Shown here: in pieces, positions 42,504 to 55,620 of the stretch
Layout: every line of letters starts with the position of its first letter
Position numbering within the stretch: the first letter of the stretch is position 1
Assembly: GCA_032718475.1 (NCBI GenBank)
Contig: JAUCBJ010002788.1
Span: forward strand, 1 to 64,000
DNA from: Nemertoderma westbladi
Lineage: Eukaryota > Xenacoelomorpha > Nemertodermatida > Nemertodermatidae
Reading direction: 5' to 3'
DNA: 64,000 nt
The notes under the pieces: generated by a model
The model's input: only the letters and a program-made list of their open reading frames with translations
The model's database searches: none
Told to the model about the DNA's origin: nothing
Program-made: the position numbers and the translations under genes

Positions 42504-42804
42504 ATTCTTCATGGTATGAAACATATCAACTGTTTAAAATAAACAAACAATGGTGATGGTATCAAATCTGCAAAAAATTCATGAAATTGAAACAAACTTT
42601 AAGTAAATTATTTAGGTGAAGGTTGAAGATATTATTTACATTATTGGTGAAGGGAAAACCATCCTAGTGTAGAGTATATTATAACACACGACACGATTTA
42701 AGTCACTTCTTACTAACAATATTATTTATATCGCGTTGTGGCATATTTTCAACTGACAAGATGTTCGATTTGAGTTTTATGGTGTGTTTGACATGGAAAT
42801 AACA

Positions 42805-42865
42805 TATACACACATACACATATAACTATAACACATATATATATATTATATATATATATAATAGA
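42805..42865. repeat. (AC/TA)n microsatellite
   Basis: CACACATACACATATAACTATAACACATATATATATATTATATATATATATAA-type low-complexity tract, mainly TA. Confidence 0.9.
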
Positions 42866-45800
42866 TGTACAATGCAGCATGTGGTGTCAATGGATTATAT
42901 GAATAATGGCTTATTGGTTGCATCATGATATATACATAGTGACACCGTGGCTGCGGCAGGTTGTATTTTGGCTGCAATGTAGCCATATGGTCTTTCTAAA
43001 ATATCCGCATTCTTTTGGCTGCAAAAAGCCTGGTTACTACAGTGGCTGCAATTTAAATTTTTGGGTCAATTATTATCTCGATATATACATTTTGGTGAAT
43101 TATATAGATATTTTGCTGAATTATATAGATATTCTTGTATAAATAATGGCTTATTGGCTGCCGCTTATTTTCACAACAATGGCTGCATAAAATCTTGAAC
43201 TAATGTATGTGCTGCATTAGGTATTACTGTTATGAGAGAACTGGAAGGGAGAATACTGGAGGAGGGGCCTATAGTAGATGTGTTGTGTATTAGTAAGTCC
43301 TTATTGTAAGTCCTAACTTAAGATTATTTATATCTGGGTATTCCTGGTCGGGTTATCATTTCCGATGTTAATTATAATAATGATTGAGGGACTGTCATTA
43401 TTTCTGTCAGTCAAAAACGATAATGATAACATACAGTAGTACACCAGCGACCTGAAATTTTTGCTTCTTGGGAATTTCCTCATCTATTTTCCGATGTCCT
43501 TTTTAACGTTTTAAAGAATATTGATTGTTTGCCAATGTTGATCGCTCTGCCTAACAATCAATAATCTATATAGAGGCACACCTTCGCCCAATGTAAGATT
43601 TTATTATGGGGTTTTTCTTGTAATGGTGATTTAATTTCGATTTTTATTTTTAATCAGTGTTAGTACGGGAACCTTATAAGAATGCTGACAACATTTAGAC
43701 TCAGCTTAGTATTTCACATCATAATATCCATACTTATACTTTATTACCTCCTACAGTATATTTTGACAATATTGAAGATAAACTTTAACTTTATTGTAGC
43801 CTATGAATAGTATGTATCTACAATACTACTGTATCTTGCTGTACCTAGATTTTTAACGAAGTGTCATTTTGCTGCAAATTTATTAGCCATGCTTTATACT
43901 ATTAACATACAAATAGCTGCAATTTTGAATATTCGAGTTGGCCTATTACTGACCATACAATGCCATGTATAAGAAGTAAAATGGCTGCAACGTTCATTAA
44001 ATTAATAATTTAGTGAAAAGTAAATTGGCTGCACATTTTCAATATCTTCATTGTTCAGAGTAACTGTAGCTCCCAACATACTGTGGTGTTAGTGTATAAG
44101 GAGCATCAGTGATTGATTAGCCAATGTTCATGGTGATTTTGTCATTAATGTACTGATTCTTGAGAGCGGGGAAACTTCAGAAAAATTGGGAAGACATATT
44201 TGAACTCAGCTTTCTACTGTATTTCACTTCAGAAACAATTTCCCTCCTATTAATTTACATGTAAAAAAACTTTATAGATTTCACTGTTTCAAAGAACTAC
44301 GCTACAATATCTAAGTTATATTTCCTGTACCTAGCGTTTATGATGAAGTTGTCTTTTGGCTGCAAATTCCTAGGCAATTCTATACAATTTAACTTACAAA
44401 TTGCTGCAATCTTAAATAAATCACTTGGCCTCTACAATGCAGTGTAAAAGAAGTAAAATGGCTGCACCGTTCATAAATTAATCATTTATTGAATATTAAT
44501 GGGGCTGCATTTTTATCTATATCATCTTTGTAGGTGCGGTATACAAATGGCTTCGATTACTGGATAATTACTTGAGAGCTTACCAGTATACAGATGGTTG
44601 CATTACCAACGTAGTAGTTTTACCGATAATATATATTTTTTTGACCTTTTGCATACTCATGAGGTCCAAAAATATTATTTTTTTTAAAACAGAAAAGATT
44701 CCTATGGAGTCATTTCGCTATACTGATTATTATTATTATTATTCCCGGATTACGCCCCGGTGGCTGTAATTAGTAAAATGGTCTGACGATATGAAATAAA
44801 ATATACAGACAAGAATTTACAAAAGTTACAATTATACCATTATTATTAAAATAATACAATTATAATATTATAATACGGCGTAGCTAATGTAAGCTAAGAT
44901 CTAGAACAGATATATATCTAGAATTAAGATCTATATGGGTCTCATTCGAATACAGTGAACATATCTTCAATTGTTTAGCACGAAATCATCCAAATTAACA
45001 ATTAATAAATTAAGGGACATGTATAAACACTTTTTATTAACGTTAAAATGTAGGCACAGTGTACTAGTGTACAGTGTACATGTGTACTAGATTACTGTAC
45101 TAGTGCTGGGAGAAATAGTAACTTTAGCGCCTAACATACAGTACAGTACTGTGGTTGTTAGTGTAGGCCTATAGGGATCACCACTGATTTGCCAATGTTC
45201 ATGGTGAATTTGTCATTAATGTGTAGTGATTCTTGAGTGCGGGAAACTCTTAGAAAAATTGTGGCAACAGATTTTAACTCATCTTACCATTTCACTTCAG
45301 AAACAATGTCCCTCCTATTAATTTACAATATATAAAAAAAAAACTTTATATAATTTACTGATTCAATGAACTACGGTACAATATCTAAGTTATATTTCCT
45401 GTACCTAGTGTTTATGAAGAAGTTGTCTTTTGGCTGCAAATTCATAGGCAATTCTATACAATTTAACTTACAAATTGCTGCAATCTTAAATAAATCATTT
45501 GGCCTCTACAATGCAGTGTAAAAGAAGTAAAATGGCTGCACCGTAGATTAAATTAATAATTTATTGAATATTAATGTGGCTGCATTTTTATCTATATCAT
45601 CTTTGTAGGTGCGGTATACAAATGGCTTCGATTACTGGATAATTACTTGAGAGCTTACCAGTATACAGATGGTTGCATTACCAACGTAGTAGTTTTACCG
45701 ATAATATATATTTTTTGACCTTTTTGCATACTCATGAGGTCCAAAAATATTATTTTTTTTAAAAATGAAGAGTTTCCTATGGAGTCATTTCCCAGTGCTA

Positions 45801-45958
45801 AAATGTACCAACAGTACAGTATACACTTGTTGCAAAGTGTCTGTGGCTTTATTTTCTCTCACTCAATTTATTTGTTCGTGAAATAATTCATTCTGATTAC
45901 TATATACTACTGTAGTGCTAGGAGAAATTGTAACATTATCGACCAACGTAGTTGTTAT

Positions 45959-46292
45959 GTGGGGCGAGCCACGAAGTGAGCGAAGCCTTAGCATATGGGT
46001 GCCATTGGCGAGTTGTCTGTCGTCGTCGTCTGTCGTCGTCGTCGTAAATTTTTGATCGCTAATAACTCGGTTATTCCTCGATGAAATTAAACGAAACTTG
46101 GTACGGCTATGTAGTCCGTCAAAAGTTTATAAAGAATCTGAAGTTTGTTCAAAAACGAACGAACGCAACGAGGCACAAGAGGAGGACGAGTATTGTGTTG
46201 AAGACTTCTTACTAACGGTAGACAACTCGTTAATGGTGCCCATATGCTAAAGGCTTTGCTCACTTCGTGCTGCGCGAAGACCCCACGAAAGT
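45959..46292. mobile_element. 334-bp MITE with 60-bp terminal inverted repeats
   Basis: Left end GTGGGGCGAGCCACGAAGTG, continuing to GGCGAGTTGTCT; the right arm is its complement with a few changes and one indel. TGTTAT flanks it on both sides (45953-45958, 46292-46297); the sequence after it continues the interrupted tandem block, supporting a target duplication of 5-6 bp. The interior holds a (GTC)n tract from 46017. Related ends occur inside the insertion at 4818-6446 (near 5711 and 6320). Confidence 0.85.
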
Positions 46293-46429
46293 GTTATTAC
46301 TGTATAAGGAACATCAGTGATTAGCCAATGTTCATGGTGATTTTGTCATTACTGTAATATACTGATTCTTGAGTGTGGGAAACTTCAGAAAAATTCTACA
46401 ATAGATTTGAACTGAACTTACTATTTCGC

Positions 46430-46493
46430 ATCAGCCACGTAATGTTCCTCCCATTTCCAATATTGGAAATGGGAGGAACATTACGTGGCTGAT
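46430..46493. repeat. 64-bp perfect palindrome
   Basis: Every base from 46430 to 46461 pairs with 46493 to 46462; the centre is CCAAT|ATTGG. The left arm belongs to the local tandem unit (compare CATCAGAAACGTAATGTCC at 46642), so the right arm is an inverted copy of it. It could be a real inverted duplication or a template-switch artefact. Confidence 0.9.
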
Positions 46494-46610
46494 ATGCTAC
46501 GTATGTAAAAAAAAACTATATAGAATTCTGTTTGATTTTTTGGTTTGCCATCTCGCATAAGTGTGATCGGTACAATATCTAATCTAAAGTATAGTGGTTA
46601 CAACTTTAGA

Positions 46611-47639
46611 GTGTACATTAAACTCAGCTTACTATTTCACATCAGAAACGTAATGTCCTTCCCATTAATTGATAATATGTGAAAAAAATAACTATTTAAG
46701 TGGTGGCAAAGAAAGTAGACTTTTTTTGTCTGGCGAAATTTTTTGGCAAGCGTAGCGAAACAAATAAGAAAGCATGACAAAAAAATCTTACTTTTTACCT
46801 TTATTTGACCTTCTGACAGTAGAGTCCTTCTCAAAAGCTTATAAAAAATATTTACTGACCTAGAGCTCTACATAGCTAACTACTTCAGTACTCTGTATAT
46901 ATTATATATTCTACTTATACAACAATGTTTTGTTTGGTTTCATACACTGTGATAAACAGTAAGAGGTGCCGGTAGACATACAGTATAAAATTAAATATAT
47001 GGAAAAAGAAATAAACAAAAAACAAGTAGGCCTTCAGTATCTCTCGTATAATTATTGAATAATCATTGTCAATCAACGTGGTTCTCCAGCCAACAACCCC
47101 CCCCCCCCCTCCCCGCCGCCCTCCAATCTACAAATATATCCATTACTTTTAAATTCTATATAATGTAAATATAATGTTCTTCACAAAACCAGCACTTTTC
47201 CACTGGGTGGTAGCGCCTCCAGACCATCTTCATTATTGCATTGACTCAATATAAATCACCCCAATCATGATTCCTTTATCTCGCTTCACTCATTATAGAT
47301 TTTGTGTTGGGGTTCATTTTGGTAATAATAACTCATATACATAAAAAGTGTTCTAGAACAAAATTATTTATCAAAATTGTTAGCTAACACGTGTTCATAA
47401 CATTTATAAAAAAGTAGAAAAGACTAGCTAGTATAAAAAATCAATGTCATGGAAATTACTTTGAAATTTAATTCAACATAACTTTTTATATTAACAACAA
47501 AGTGTTATTTTTTGTCAAACTTGTTAACGACTTTGACAAAAAAGTGACTTAAGAACAAATTAACTTTATTGAATTCTGGTTGATTATTTGGTTATCTTAA
47601 GATTGAAAGAACTACGGTACAATACCTACTACTATTACT
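46611..47639. other. Unassigned AT-rich DNA
   Basis: Begins with another partial relative of the tandem block (46610-46700). A C-run lies at 47098-47110. CTAGCTAGT and GTTCTAGAAC words near 47350-47430 resemble the foldback core at 12 kb. No gene. Confidence 0.5.
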
Positions 47640-48450
47640 AAGTCGAGCGATCTCGGACAGTGGAAATGAGATCCTTCCAGGCTTCCCGATTCTCCATAGT
47701 TGTCGCAATTTCGTTTCTCCCAAGTTCAGTATCCCTTTAAAGTTGATCTATATATGTTATGGCCGGTCGTCCACGACTACGCTTTCCATGAGTTGGTTGC
47801 CAGAAAAGTAGATCTGGTATGACCTCGTCTTTACTTCGCCAGCAGTGCCCACTGAATCTTAATCTGCGTTCACGGAGGGTGGTTGATACAGGTGGTATTG
47901 TACCATAAAGCTCGGCATTTGTCATGTGTTGTCTCCAGCTGATGTTTAGAGCTGCCCTTAGTAGTCTTGTGTAGCAACCATCAATTCGTTGTTCAAGTGA
48001 TTTAGTCAGTGTCCAGGTCTCACCCCCGTATAAAAATACATTTTCCACTGTTGCTCGAAAGAACTTAGTCTTCAGGTGCCTGGGGAGATCTGATTTCCAG
48101 ATGGTATCCATTTTTGATAGAGCTGCCTAAGCCTTTGCTTTCCTAACTTCTATGTCCTTTTTGCTACTCTCTATCCATGATCCAAGGTACTGGAAGTCAT
48201 CGACCTTCCTTAGTTTATTATTATCAATGGTTGTCAAGTTTCCATCAACATTAAAGGTCATGAATTCGGTCTTGGTAGCATTTATATGCAATCCAACCTC
48301 CTTAGCAGCCCTCTCCACTTTATTTAGTAGAAGCTGTGCATCTGCTAGCGTATTAGAGAGCAGGGCGATGTCATCCGCGAAGTCGGTGTCTGTGACTGTA
48401 GTTGCCGGATATCTACTACTTCTGCGTCCTTGAAGTTCTCAAACTCTGAC
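47640..48450 (-). pseudogene. Family S LINE RT fragment, copy 2 (3' half)
   Basis: Minus strand. From 48440 down: a TDFADDIALLSNTLADAQLLL region (catalytic FADD), VERAAKEVGLHINATKTEF, a DDFQYLGSWIESS segment, KAKA-stop-AALSK (TGG to TAG change at about 48127), then FLYGGETWTLTK, LRRLRFSGHCWR and a RGRPAITYIDQL segment. This complements the N-terminal S fragment at 11192-11810. The frame is otherwise well preserved, with a frameshift near 47740. Confidence 0.8.
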
Positions 48451-49124
48451 ATAATGATAGCAATCATAAATGTAATGTGAAAAAGTTAAAACGGCATTGA
48501 CAAATTTATTTATCTGTTCTTAAGAGCGATTATAACTTTTGGGGTTCAAGTCTCCCTCACTCACCCTACCTATATACAGTACTTCATGTAACAAGTAATA
48601 CTGTATGGCATCGATACCTGCAGTATTATACGGTAATGTATTTCGCTGTTAGGTACAGTACATTAACCCAAAAATCATGGGAATGTAATTTTAACTGAAA
48701 GTGGTTTTTCTAAACACAATATAGAATGCGAGCAGCATAGGGTGCCATTATACATATATTGTATATTTGTAGCCAAAGAACCACAAAAAAAGTTATACAT
48801 CTAGTATATTATATATATATATATATATATATATCCAACACACAACCTTAGGGCCACTTATGGATGTAAGTAGGTGGCCTTATGGTTCTATTCAATATCC
48901 AACAGTGGCCCTATGGTCGGAAAGGTGGCCCTATGGTGTAATCGTGCCATGGGGCCACAGTGGCCCTATGGTATGAAGTAGTTGTAAGGCGTTATAAGGT
49001 CCTTTGGACATTAGGTGTTGCATCTTTAGGTCCTATGAATGGTGGTTATTAACCCCTGCGCTGTTAGGTTCTTTCATAATGCAGTAGTTTTATTTCTATT
49101 TAAAGCTGATTATCTTCAAAAATT
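48451..49124. other. Spacer with (TA)n and GTGGCCCTATGG words
   Basis: A (TA)n tract is at 48806-48834. GTGGCC(C/T)TATGG occurs five times within 48865-48972, and the same word returns at about 53286 and 53503 beyond the large minisatellite. No gene. Confidence 0.65.
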
Positions 49125-52100
49125 CAGTAAGCCTTCTATTAAGTGAGCGTTCTATTCAGCGATCGTTCTATTCAGTGAGCGTTCTATTCAGTGAGCGTTC
49201 TATTCAGTGAGCGTTATATTCTGTGAACGTTCAATTCAGTGAGCGTTCTATTCAGTGCACGTTCGATTCAGTGAGCGTTCTAATCAGTTAACGTTCTATT
49301 CAGGGAGTGTTCTATTCAGTAAGCGTTCTATTCAGTGAACTTCCTATTCAGCGAGTGTAATATTCAGTAAGCGTTCTATTCAGTGAACTTCCTATTCAGT
49401 GAGTGTTCAATTAAGTGAACGTTCTATTCAGTGAACGTTCTATTCAGTGAGTATTTTATTCAGTTAGCGTTCTATTCAGTGAGTGTTATATTCAGTGAGT
49501 GTTCAATTCAGTTAGCGTTCTATTCAGTGCACGTTCAATTCAGTGAGCGTTCTATTCAATGAACGTTCTATTCAGGGAGTGTTCTATTCAGTAAGCGTTC
49601 TATTCAGTGAACTTCCTATTCTGCGAGTGTTCTATTCAGTAAGCGTTCTATTCAGTGAGCGTTTAATTCAGTAAGCGTTCTATTCAATGAGCGTTCTATT
49701 CAGTGAGTGTACTATTCGGTGAGTGTTCTATTCAGTGAGTGTTCAATTCAGTTAGCGTTCTATTCAGTGCACGTTCAATTCAGTGAGCGTTCTATTCAAT
49801 GAACGTTCTAATCAGGGAGTGTTCTATTCAGTAAGCGTTCTATTCAGTGAACTTCCTATTCTGCGAGTGTTCTATTCAGTAAGCGTTCTATTCCGTGAAC
49901 GTTCTATTCAGTGAGTGTTCTATTCAGTAAGCGTTCTATTCATTTAACGTTCTATTCAGTGAGTGTTCTATTCAGTAAGCGTTCTATTCAGTGAACGTTA
50001 TATTCAGTGAGTGTTCCATTCAGTGAACATTCTATTCAGTGAGTGTTCTATTCAGTGAACGTTCTATTAGTGAGTGTTCTATTCAGTGAGCGTTCTATTC
50101 AGTGAGTGTTATATTCTGTGAACGTTCAATTCAGTGAGCATTCTATTCATTGAACGTTCTATTCAGGGAGCGTTCTATTCAGTGAACGTTCTATTCAGTG
50201 AGTGTTCTATTCAGTGAACGTTCTATTCAGTGAGTGTTCTATTCACTAAGCGTTCTATTCAGTGAACTTTCTATTCAGTGAGTGTTCTATTCAGTAAGCG
50301 TTCTATTCATTTAACGTTCTATTCAGTGAGTGTTCTATTCAGTAAGCGTTCTATTCAGTGAGCGTTATATTCAGTGAGTGTTATATTCTGTGAACGTTCA
50401 ATTCAGTGAGCGTTCTATTCAGTGCACGTTCAATTCAGTGAGCGTTCTATTCAGTGAACGTTCTATTCAGTGAGTGTTCTATTCAGTGAACGTTCTATTC
50501 AGTGAGTGTTCTATTCACTAAGCGTTCTATTCAGTGAACTTTCTATTCAGTGAGTGTTCTATTCAGTAAGCGTTCTATTAATTTAACGTTCTATTCAGTG
50601 AGTGTTCTATTCAGTAAGCGTTCTATTCAGTGAGCATTCTATTCAGTGAGTGTTGTATTCTGTGAACGTTCAATTCAGTGAGCGTTCTATTCAGTGAGTG
50701 TTATATTCTGTGAACGTTCAATTCAGTGAGCGTTCTATTCAGTGCACGTTCAATTCAGTGAGCGTTCTATTCAGTGAACGTTCTATTCAGTGAGTGTTAT
50801 ATTCAGTAAGCGTTCTATTCATTGAACGTTCTATTCAGTGAGTGTTCTATTCAGTAAGCGTTCTATTCAGTGAGCGTTCTATTCAGTGAGTGTTATATTC
50901 TGTGAACGTTCAATTCAGTGAGCATTCTATTCATTGAACGTTCTATTCAGGGAGTGTTCTATTCAGTAAGCGTTCTATTCAGTGAGCGTTCTATTCAGTG
51001 AGTGTTATATTCTGTGAACGTTCAATTCAGTGAGCGTTCTATTCAGTGCACGTTCAATTCAGTGAGCGTTCTATTCAGTGAACGTTCTATTCAGTGAGTG
51101 TTCTATTCAGTGAACGTTCTATTCAGTGAGTGTTCTATTCACTAAGCGTTCTATTCAGTGAACTTTCTATTCAGTGAGTGTTCTATTCAGTAAGCGTTCT
51201 ATTCCGTGAACGTTATATTCAGTGAGTGTTCTATTCAGTAAGCGTTCTATTCATTGAACGTTCTATTCAGTGAGCATTATATTCAGTAAGTGTTCAATTA
51301 ATTAAGTGAGCGTTCTAGTCATTGAACGTTCTATTCAGTGAGTTTTCTATTCAGTGAGCATTCTATTCAGTGCATGTTCTATTCAGTAAGCGTTCTATTT
51401 AGTGAACGTTCTATTCAGTGAGTGTTCTATTCAGTAAGCTTTTTATTCAGTTAACGTTATTTTCAGTTAGTGTTCTATTCAGTAAGCGTTCTATTCAGGG
51501 AACGTTCTAGACAGCGAGTGTTCTATTCAGTAAGTGTTCTATTCAGTAAGTGTTATATTCATTGAACGTTCTATTCAATGAGCGTTCTATTAAGTGAAGG
51601 TTATATTCTGTGAATGTTCTATTCAGTGAATGTTCTTTTCAGTGAGCATTATATTCAGCGAGCCTTCTATTCAGTGAACGTTCTATTCAGTGAGTGTTTT
51701 ATTCAGTGAGTGTTCTATTCAGTGAGCGTTCTATTCAGTGAGTGTTCTATTCAGTGAGCGTTCTATTCAGTGGTGTTCTATTCAGTGAGTGTTCTATTCA
51801 TCTATTCAGTGAGTGTTCTATTCAGAGAGCGCTCTATTCAGTGAGCTTTCTATTAAGTGAACGCTCTATTCAGTGAGTCTTCTATTTAGTGAGCGTTCTA
51901 TTCAGTGAGCTTTCTATTAAGTGAGCGTTATATTCAGTGAGTGTTCTATTCAGTGAGCGTTCTATTCAGTGATCGTTCTATTCAGTGAGTTTTCTATTTA
52001 GTGAGTGATATATTCAGTGAATGTTCTATTCAGTGAGTGTTCTATTCAATTATCGTTCTATTCAGAGAGTGTTCTATTTAGTGGTGTACTATTCAGTGGG

Positions 52101-52712
52101 TGTTCATTTCTGTGAGTGTTCTATTTAGTGTGTGTTTTATTCAGTGAGCATTCTATTCAATGAATGTTTAATTCTGTGAGTGTTATATTCAGTGAGCGTT
52201 ATATTCAGTAAGCGTTCTATTCAGTGAGCGTTATATTCAGTGAGCGTTCTATATAGTGAGTGTTCTATTCAGTGAGCGTTATATTCAGTGAATGTTATAT
52301 TCAGTGAGCGTTCTATTCAGTGAGGATTCTATTTAGTGAGCATTATAATCAGTGAGCGTTCTATTCAGTGAGTGTTCTATTCAGTGAGCGTTATATTCAG
52401 TGAGGGTTCTATTCAGTGAGTGTTCTATTGAGTGAGCGTTCCACGCAATTAACGTTCTATTCAGTGATCGTTCTATTCAGTGAGCATTATATTCAGTGAG
52501 TGTTCTATTCAGTGAGTGTTCTATTCAGTGAGCGTTATATTCAGTGAGGGTTCTATTCAGTGAGTGTTCTATTGAGTGAGCGTTCCACGCAATTAACGTT
52601 CTATTCAGTGATCGTTCTATTCAGTGAGCATTATATTCAGTGAGTGTTCTATTCAGTGAGCGTTATACTCAGTGACCGTTCTATTCCGTACACATTCTAT
52701 TCAGTGAGCGAA
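49125..52712. repeat. Large 16-bp minisatellite, about 220 copies
   Basis: Nearly 3.6 kb of a 16-bp unit, consensus TTCTATTCAGTGAGCG. Main variant sites are positions in GTGAGCG/GTGAACG/GTAAGCG/GTGAGTG and TTCTATTC/TTCAATTC/TTATATTC. Variant strings recur as higher-order blocks, for example the run from GCACGTTCAATTCAGTGAGC to CTGCGAGTGTTC near 49520 and again near 49760. A segment of about 120 bp containing GTTCCACGCAATTAACG is repeated at 52438 and 52580. All copies are in one orientation. Order degrades towards the right edge. Confidence 0.97.
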
Positions 52713-54719
52713 GTAAAAAAAACTATTAGAAAGTAGCATAAATGTAGAATTTTAATTAAAAAAAATACAGCACGCCGATTATACAATTCAATAATAATTG
52801 ATTTATTTGTTCTAGTCCCTCTGGTGTATAAAAAATCAATAGACTTTAACTCTAAAGGTAAAATCTATATATCTGTTATAATAAAGATCCGTCAAAACCA
52901 TAAGGCCACTATTTTTTATGTCATGGTTTTATGTAATAAAATCTTAATAATACGGTATTTGACTGAAAGCACAAAGAGGATCATCTGCATTAATGATATC
53001 AAATAGCTCCAATAAAAATTTCGATACCAAAATTTAATTACAAAGTTTTTAAATCACACTTACTAATTTTTCAACTTTGTCTCAGATAAGCCACTATCTT
53101 GGTTCAAATACCTACAAGTTAGTCATGGAATCAAAGATATATAAAATTATATATTAAAATATACATAAGTTTTGAAATGAATAAAAACGGTGTAGAAAAG
53201 TCTAACAAAGCATTTTCGGAAAAGATCTGAGTTCTAGAATGTGTTTTTGATGTGTAAATTACACAAAAATTACCAGAAAAATTAGGTGGCCCTGTGGTCG
53301 TTTTGTGTTATGTACTTTTACTATAGAAATGTATTGCAAACGAATATCCAACAAGATATATATAATGGTCATTATATTGGAGCCGTGTAATTTTTTGCAT
53401 CGGATTTTTCTAACAATTAATAGATATTATTAATAACATGCTTCTCTTGTTCTAATATTATTTGATAGTTAATGTACTAGTTTATATCTTAATTATTAAG
53501 GAGTGGCCCTATGGCCCCCAGTTGGAGTTATATATATATGCATTGGCCGATAAGGGCCAGTGCGAATATATAACTTTTGAGCATACCCAACAAACTCGCT
53601 TAGATGTAAATGAAATACTAATATGATCCACTAGGGGGCTCTAATTAACAAGTAGTGAGGTATGGCCCTTCCAGAACTTTTTTCCTTCTAAAATATATTT
53701 TGAAATAGCAATAAATACCACGATGTTCCACGCAGTGGTGGAAGAAAATAATTGACACAATGGCTCTAATTATAGAGTTTTCTTTAAAAAAAATAATATA
53801 GGTAGAATATAGACGCCGAAACAAGGAAAAGTAGCGAGAAACAGAAGTGCAAAAATGCAGAATCTGATAATTACATAAGTTTCTACTCAACGAATTTCCC
53901 TGAAATAAATGGAACAGCAATAATTATTGATTCATGAATAATTATTATAACTTTTGTTGGGCACAGCTTAGCAAAGTCGAGAATGACGTCCAGATGGTGA
54001 CCGCCATTTTGGCGCTCTTACCATTCCGCTAGCGGCTCAGGCAAAAAAAAAAGGTAGACCTTGAAATACTACCTAATATACCTAGCTCCCCCCATCTGTC
54101 AAACAATATCTGCAGCCACTATATTCGATTCATTGTTATTATGTGCTTCGCCGTCTCTTGTACTTCACTAAGCTGGGCCAAACGGAAGGTTTGATAATTT
54201 GCACAAATACAACATGAATACACATGAATAATTATGGAAACTTGATTCATTTAGCGGCCACTACAGTTTAACAAAACATAGTTTGAAACCTAAAAAACAA
54301 GGAAATATACTTTAGGATTACAATGTTGCATGCTATTTAAGGTATGTATGGTATGGTATATAACTATGCTATGGCATGCTATCGTCCGACCCTTAGTCTT
54401 AGGGCATGCTACAGTTTATGTTTGGTTTGCTGATATAAGATGTATGCTATGCATGCTATGATAACTAACTGTAGATGTTATGTTAGGTATGTATCCTAAC
54501 ATTTCACGACTACTAGAAACGATATTCTAGCGACAGGAATATAATCCATTAGCAGTTAGTATTGAAAACACTTCAGCCTTACAAATTCAGTATGTGCTAC
54601 ATTATTATAGCCATTATTTATGTGCCTCTATAAATTTCATTATTATTCTATATCTATAATATTGTTATAGGGCCTATTCTATATTTGTCATTGTCTCGAC
54701 GAGCTGAATTATTATATAG
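52713..54719. other. Unassigned AT-rich DNA
   Basis: Two isolated GTGGCCCT(A/G)TGG words (53286, 53503), otherwise nothing recognised. The 91-residue minus ORF at 53645-53920 is hydrophobic and Phe-rich with no family signature and no splice context. Confidence 0.5.
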
Positions 54720-54795
54720 TTATGCATTATGTTATGTTATGTATGTATGCTATGGTATTATACTATGCTATGCTATGCTATGCTATGATATGACA
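54720..54795. repeat. (TATGC)n-type microsatellite
   Basis: TATGCTATGGTATTATACTATGCTATGCTATGC: imperfect 5-bp repeat. Similar words run back to 54340. Confidence 0.9.
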
Positions 54796-54835
54796 TTTCC
54801 TTCATTGCGTGTATCCAATGGGAGATTTGTCTTGA

Positions 54836-55420
54836 AGGACCCAGACCAATTTAAATGGCCCTTAGGAACAGTGTCTACTGAGGGCCATTTAAGTGGCTCC
54901 AATGAGACTTTGTCTTGAATGGGCCACTTTAACTTTTTACCCTTTTTACACCTTTAACCCTATTCATACCGGAAATAATAATAAAAAATTAACTCTTATT
55001 AGCGTGCTTAAAATCACATTTTTAGGTTTTCTGGGGCGCTGATTATAAATATTCCAATTTCTTGGGAAGTTTTTTTTAATAAAATTTTGTAATTAGTTTT
55101 GTTTATTATTAATTTGGCACACACCTTCGAAAAATACAATTTAAAATGTCTAAAGCCGTTTTTATTTATTCCAATGAATTCAGAACCAACGTAAAACACA
55201 TGTAAAGCGAGAAACAAGATGTAGAAATCAATTCGTATCTATTGCCATCTAGGGCCATTTTACATTTAAGTGGCTCAAATGAGACATTGTCTTAAATGGG
55301 CCACTTCCTTTTAAATGGCCCTTACAAACATTGTTTACTGAGGGCCATTTTACGTTTAAGTGGCTCAAATGAGACATTGTCTTGAATGGGCCACTTCCTT
55401 TTAAATGGCCCTTCTTCCAA
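54836..55420. repeat. GGCC hairpin repeats, two to three units
   Basis: Each unit has two successive stem-loops: AAATGGCCCT...AGGGCCATTT (for example 55313-55322 with 55341-55350) and AAGTGGCTC...GGGCCACTT (55358-55366 with 55388-55396). One unit is at 54850-54930 and two adjoining ones at 55250-55420. A 320-bp AT-rich stretch (54930-55250) separates them. Related units lie at 62330-62756. Confidence 0.8.
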
Positions 55421-55620
55421 GGAAAACACATCCGTGTTAGATTGTGTTCATATTGTACAGTTAAATTACATTAAATGTATTAATAGTGGCCCTAACAAAA
55501 TATAAAAATATAAAAAATGGCCCTAAATTTACAAAATTACATTCCTAAACTACAATCAGAGGTGTGACGCTGAATGTGGCTTCTACTAAAAGGCCCGTGC
55601 TCCTCTGGTAACTCATAAGG
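55421..55620. other. Short spacer with isolated GGCCCTAA words
   Basis: Links the two repeat regions; AGTGGCCCTAAC and ATGGCCCTAAA at 55486-55525 belong to the same word family. Confidence 0.6.

Larger units (their letters stand above)
42880..46610. repeat. Degenerate tandem block family rich in GGCTGCA
   Basis: Three to four related blocks, best seen at about 44090-44790, 45130-45800 and 46287-46600, aligned on CCAATGTTCATGGTGA at 44121, 45192 and 46325. A weaker relative covers 43620-44040. Shared words include TTTGGCTGCAAATTC, AATGGCTGCACCGT, GTAGGTGCGGTATACAAATG and CATACTCATGAGGTCC. TGGCTGCA or a one-base variant occurs some twenty times across the region, spaced irregularly. No coding frame persists between copies, so this is not a decayed gene family. 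Confidence 0.7.

Noticed and set aside
49125-52712. 16-bp repeats as a possible CRISPR or telomere/centromere array
   Set aside because: No spacers, wrong period for a CRISPR, and not a telomeric word; simply a large minisatellite.
53645-53920. 91-residue hydrophobic minus ORF
   Set aside because: AT-rich sequence biased to Phe/Ile/Tyr, no domain, no splice signals, no neighbours.
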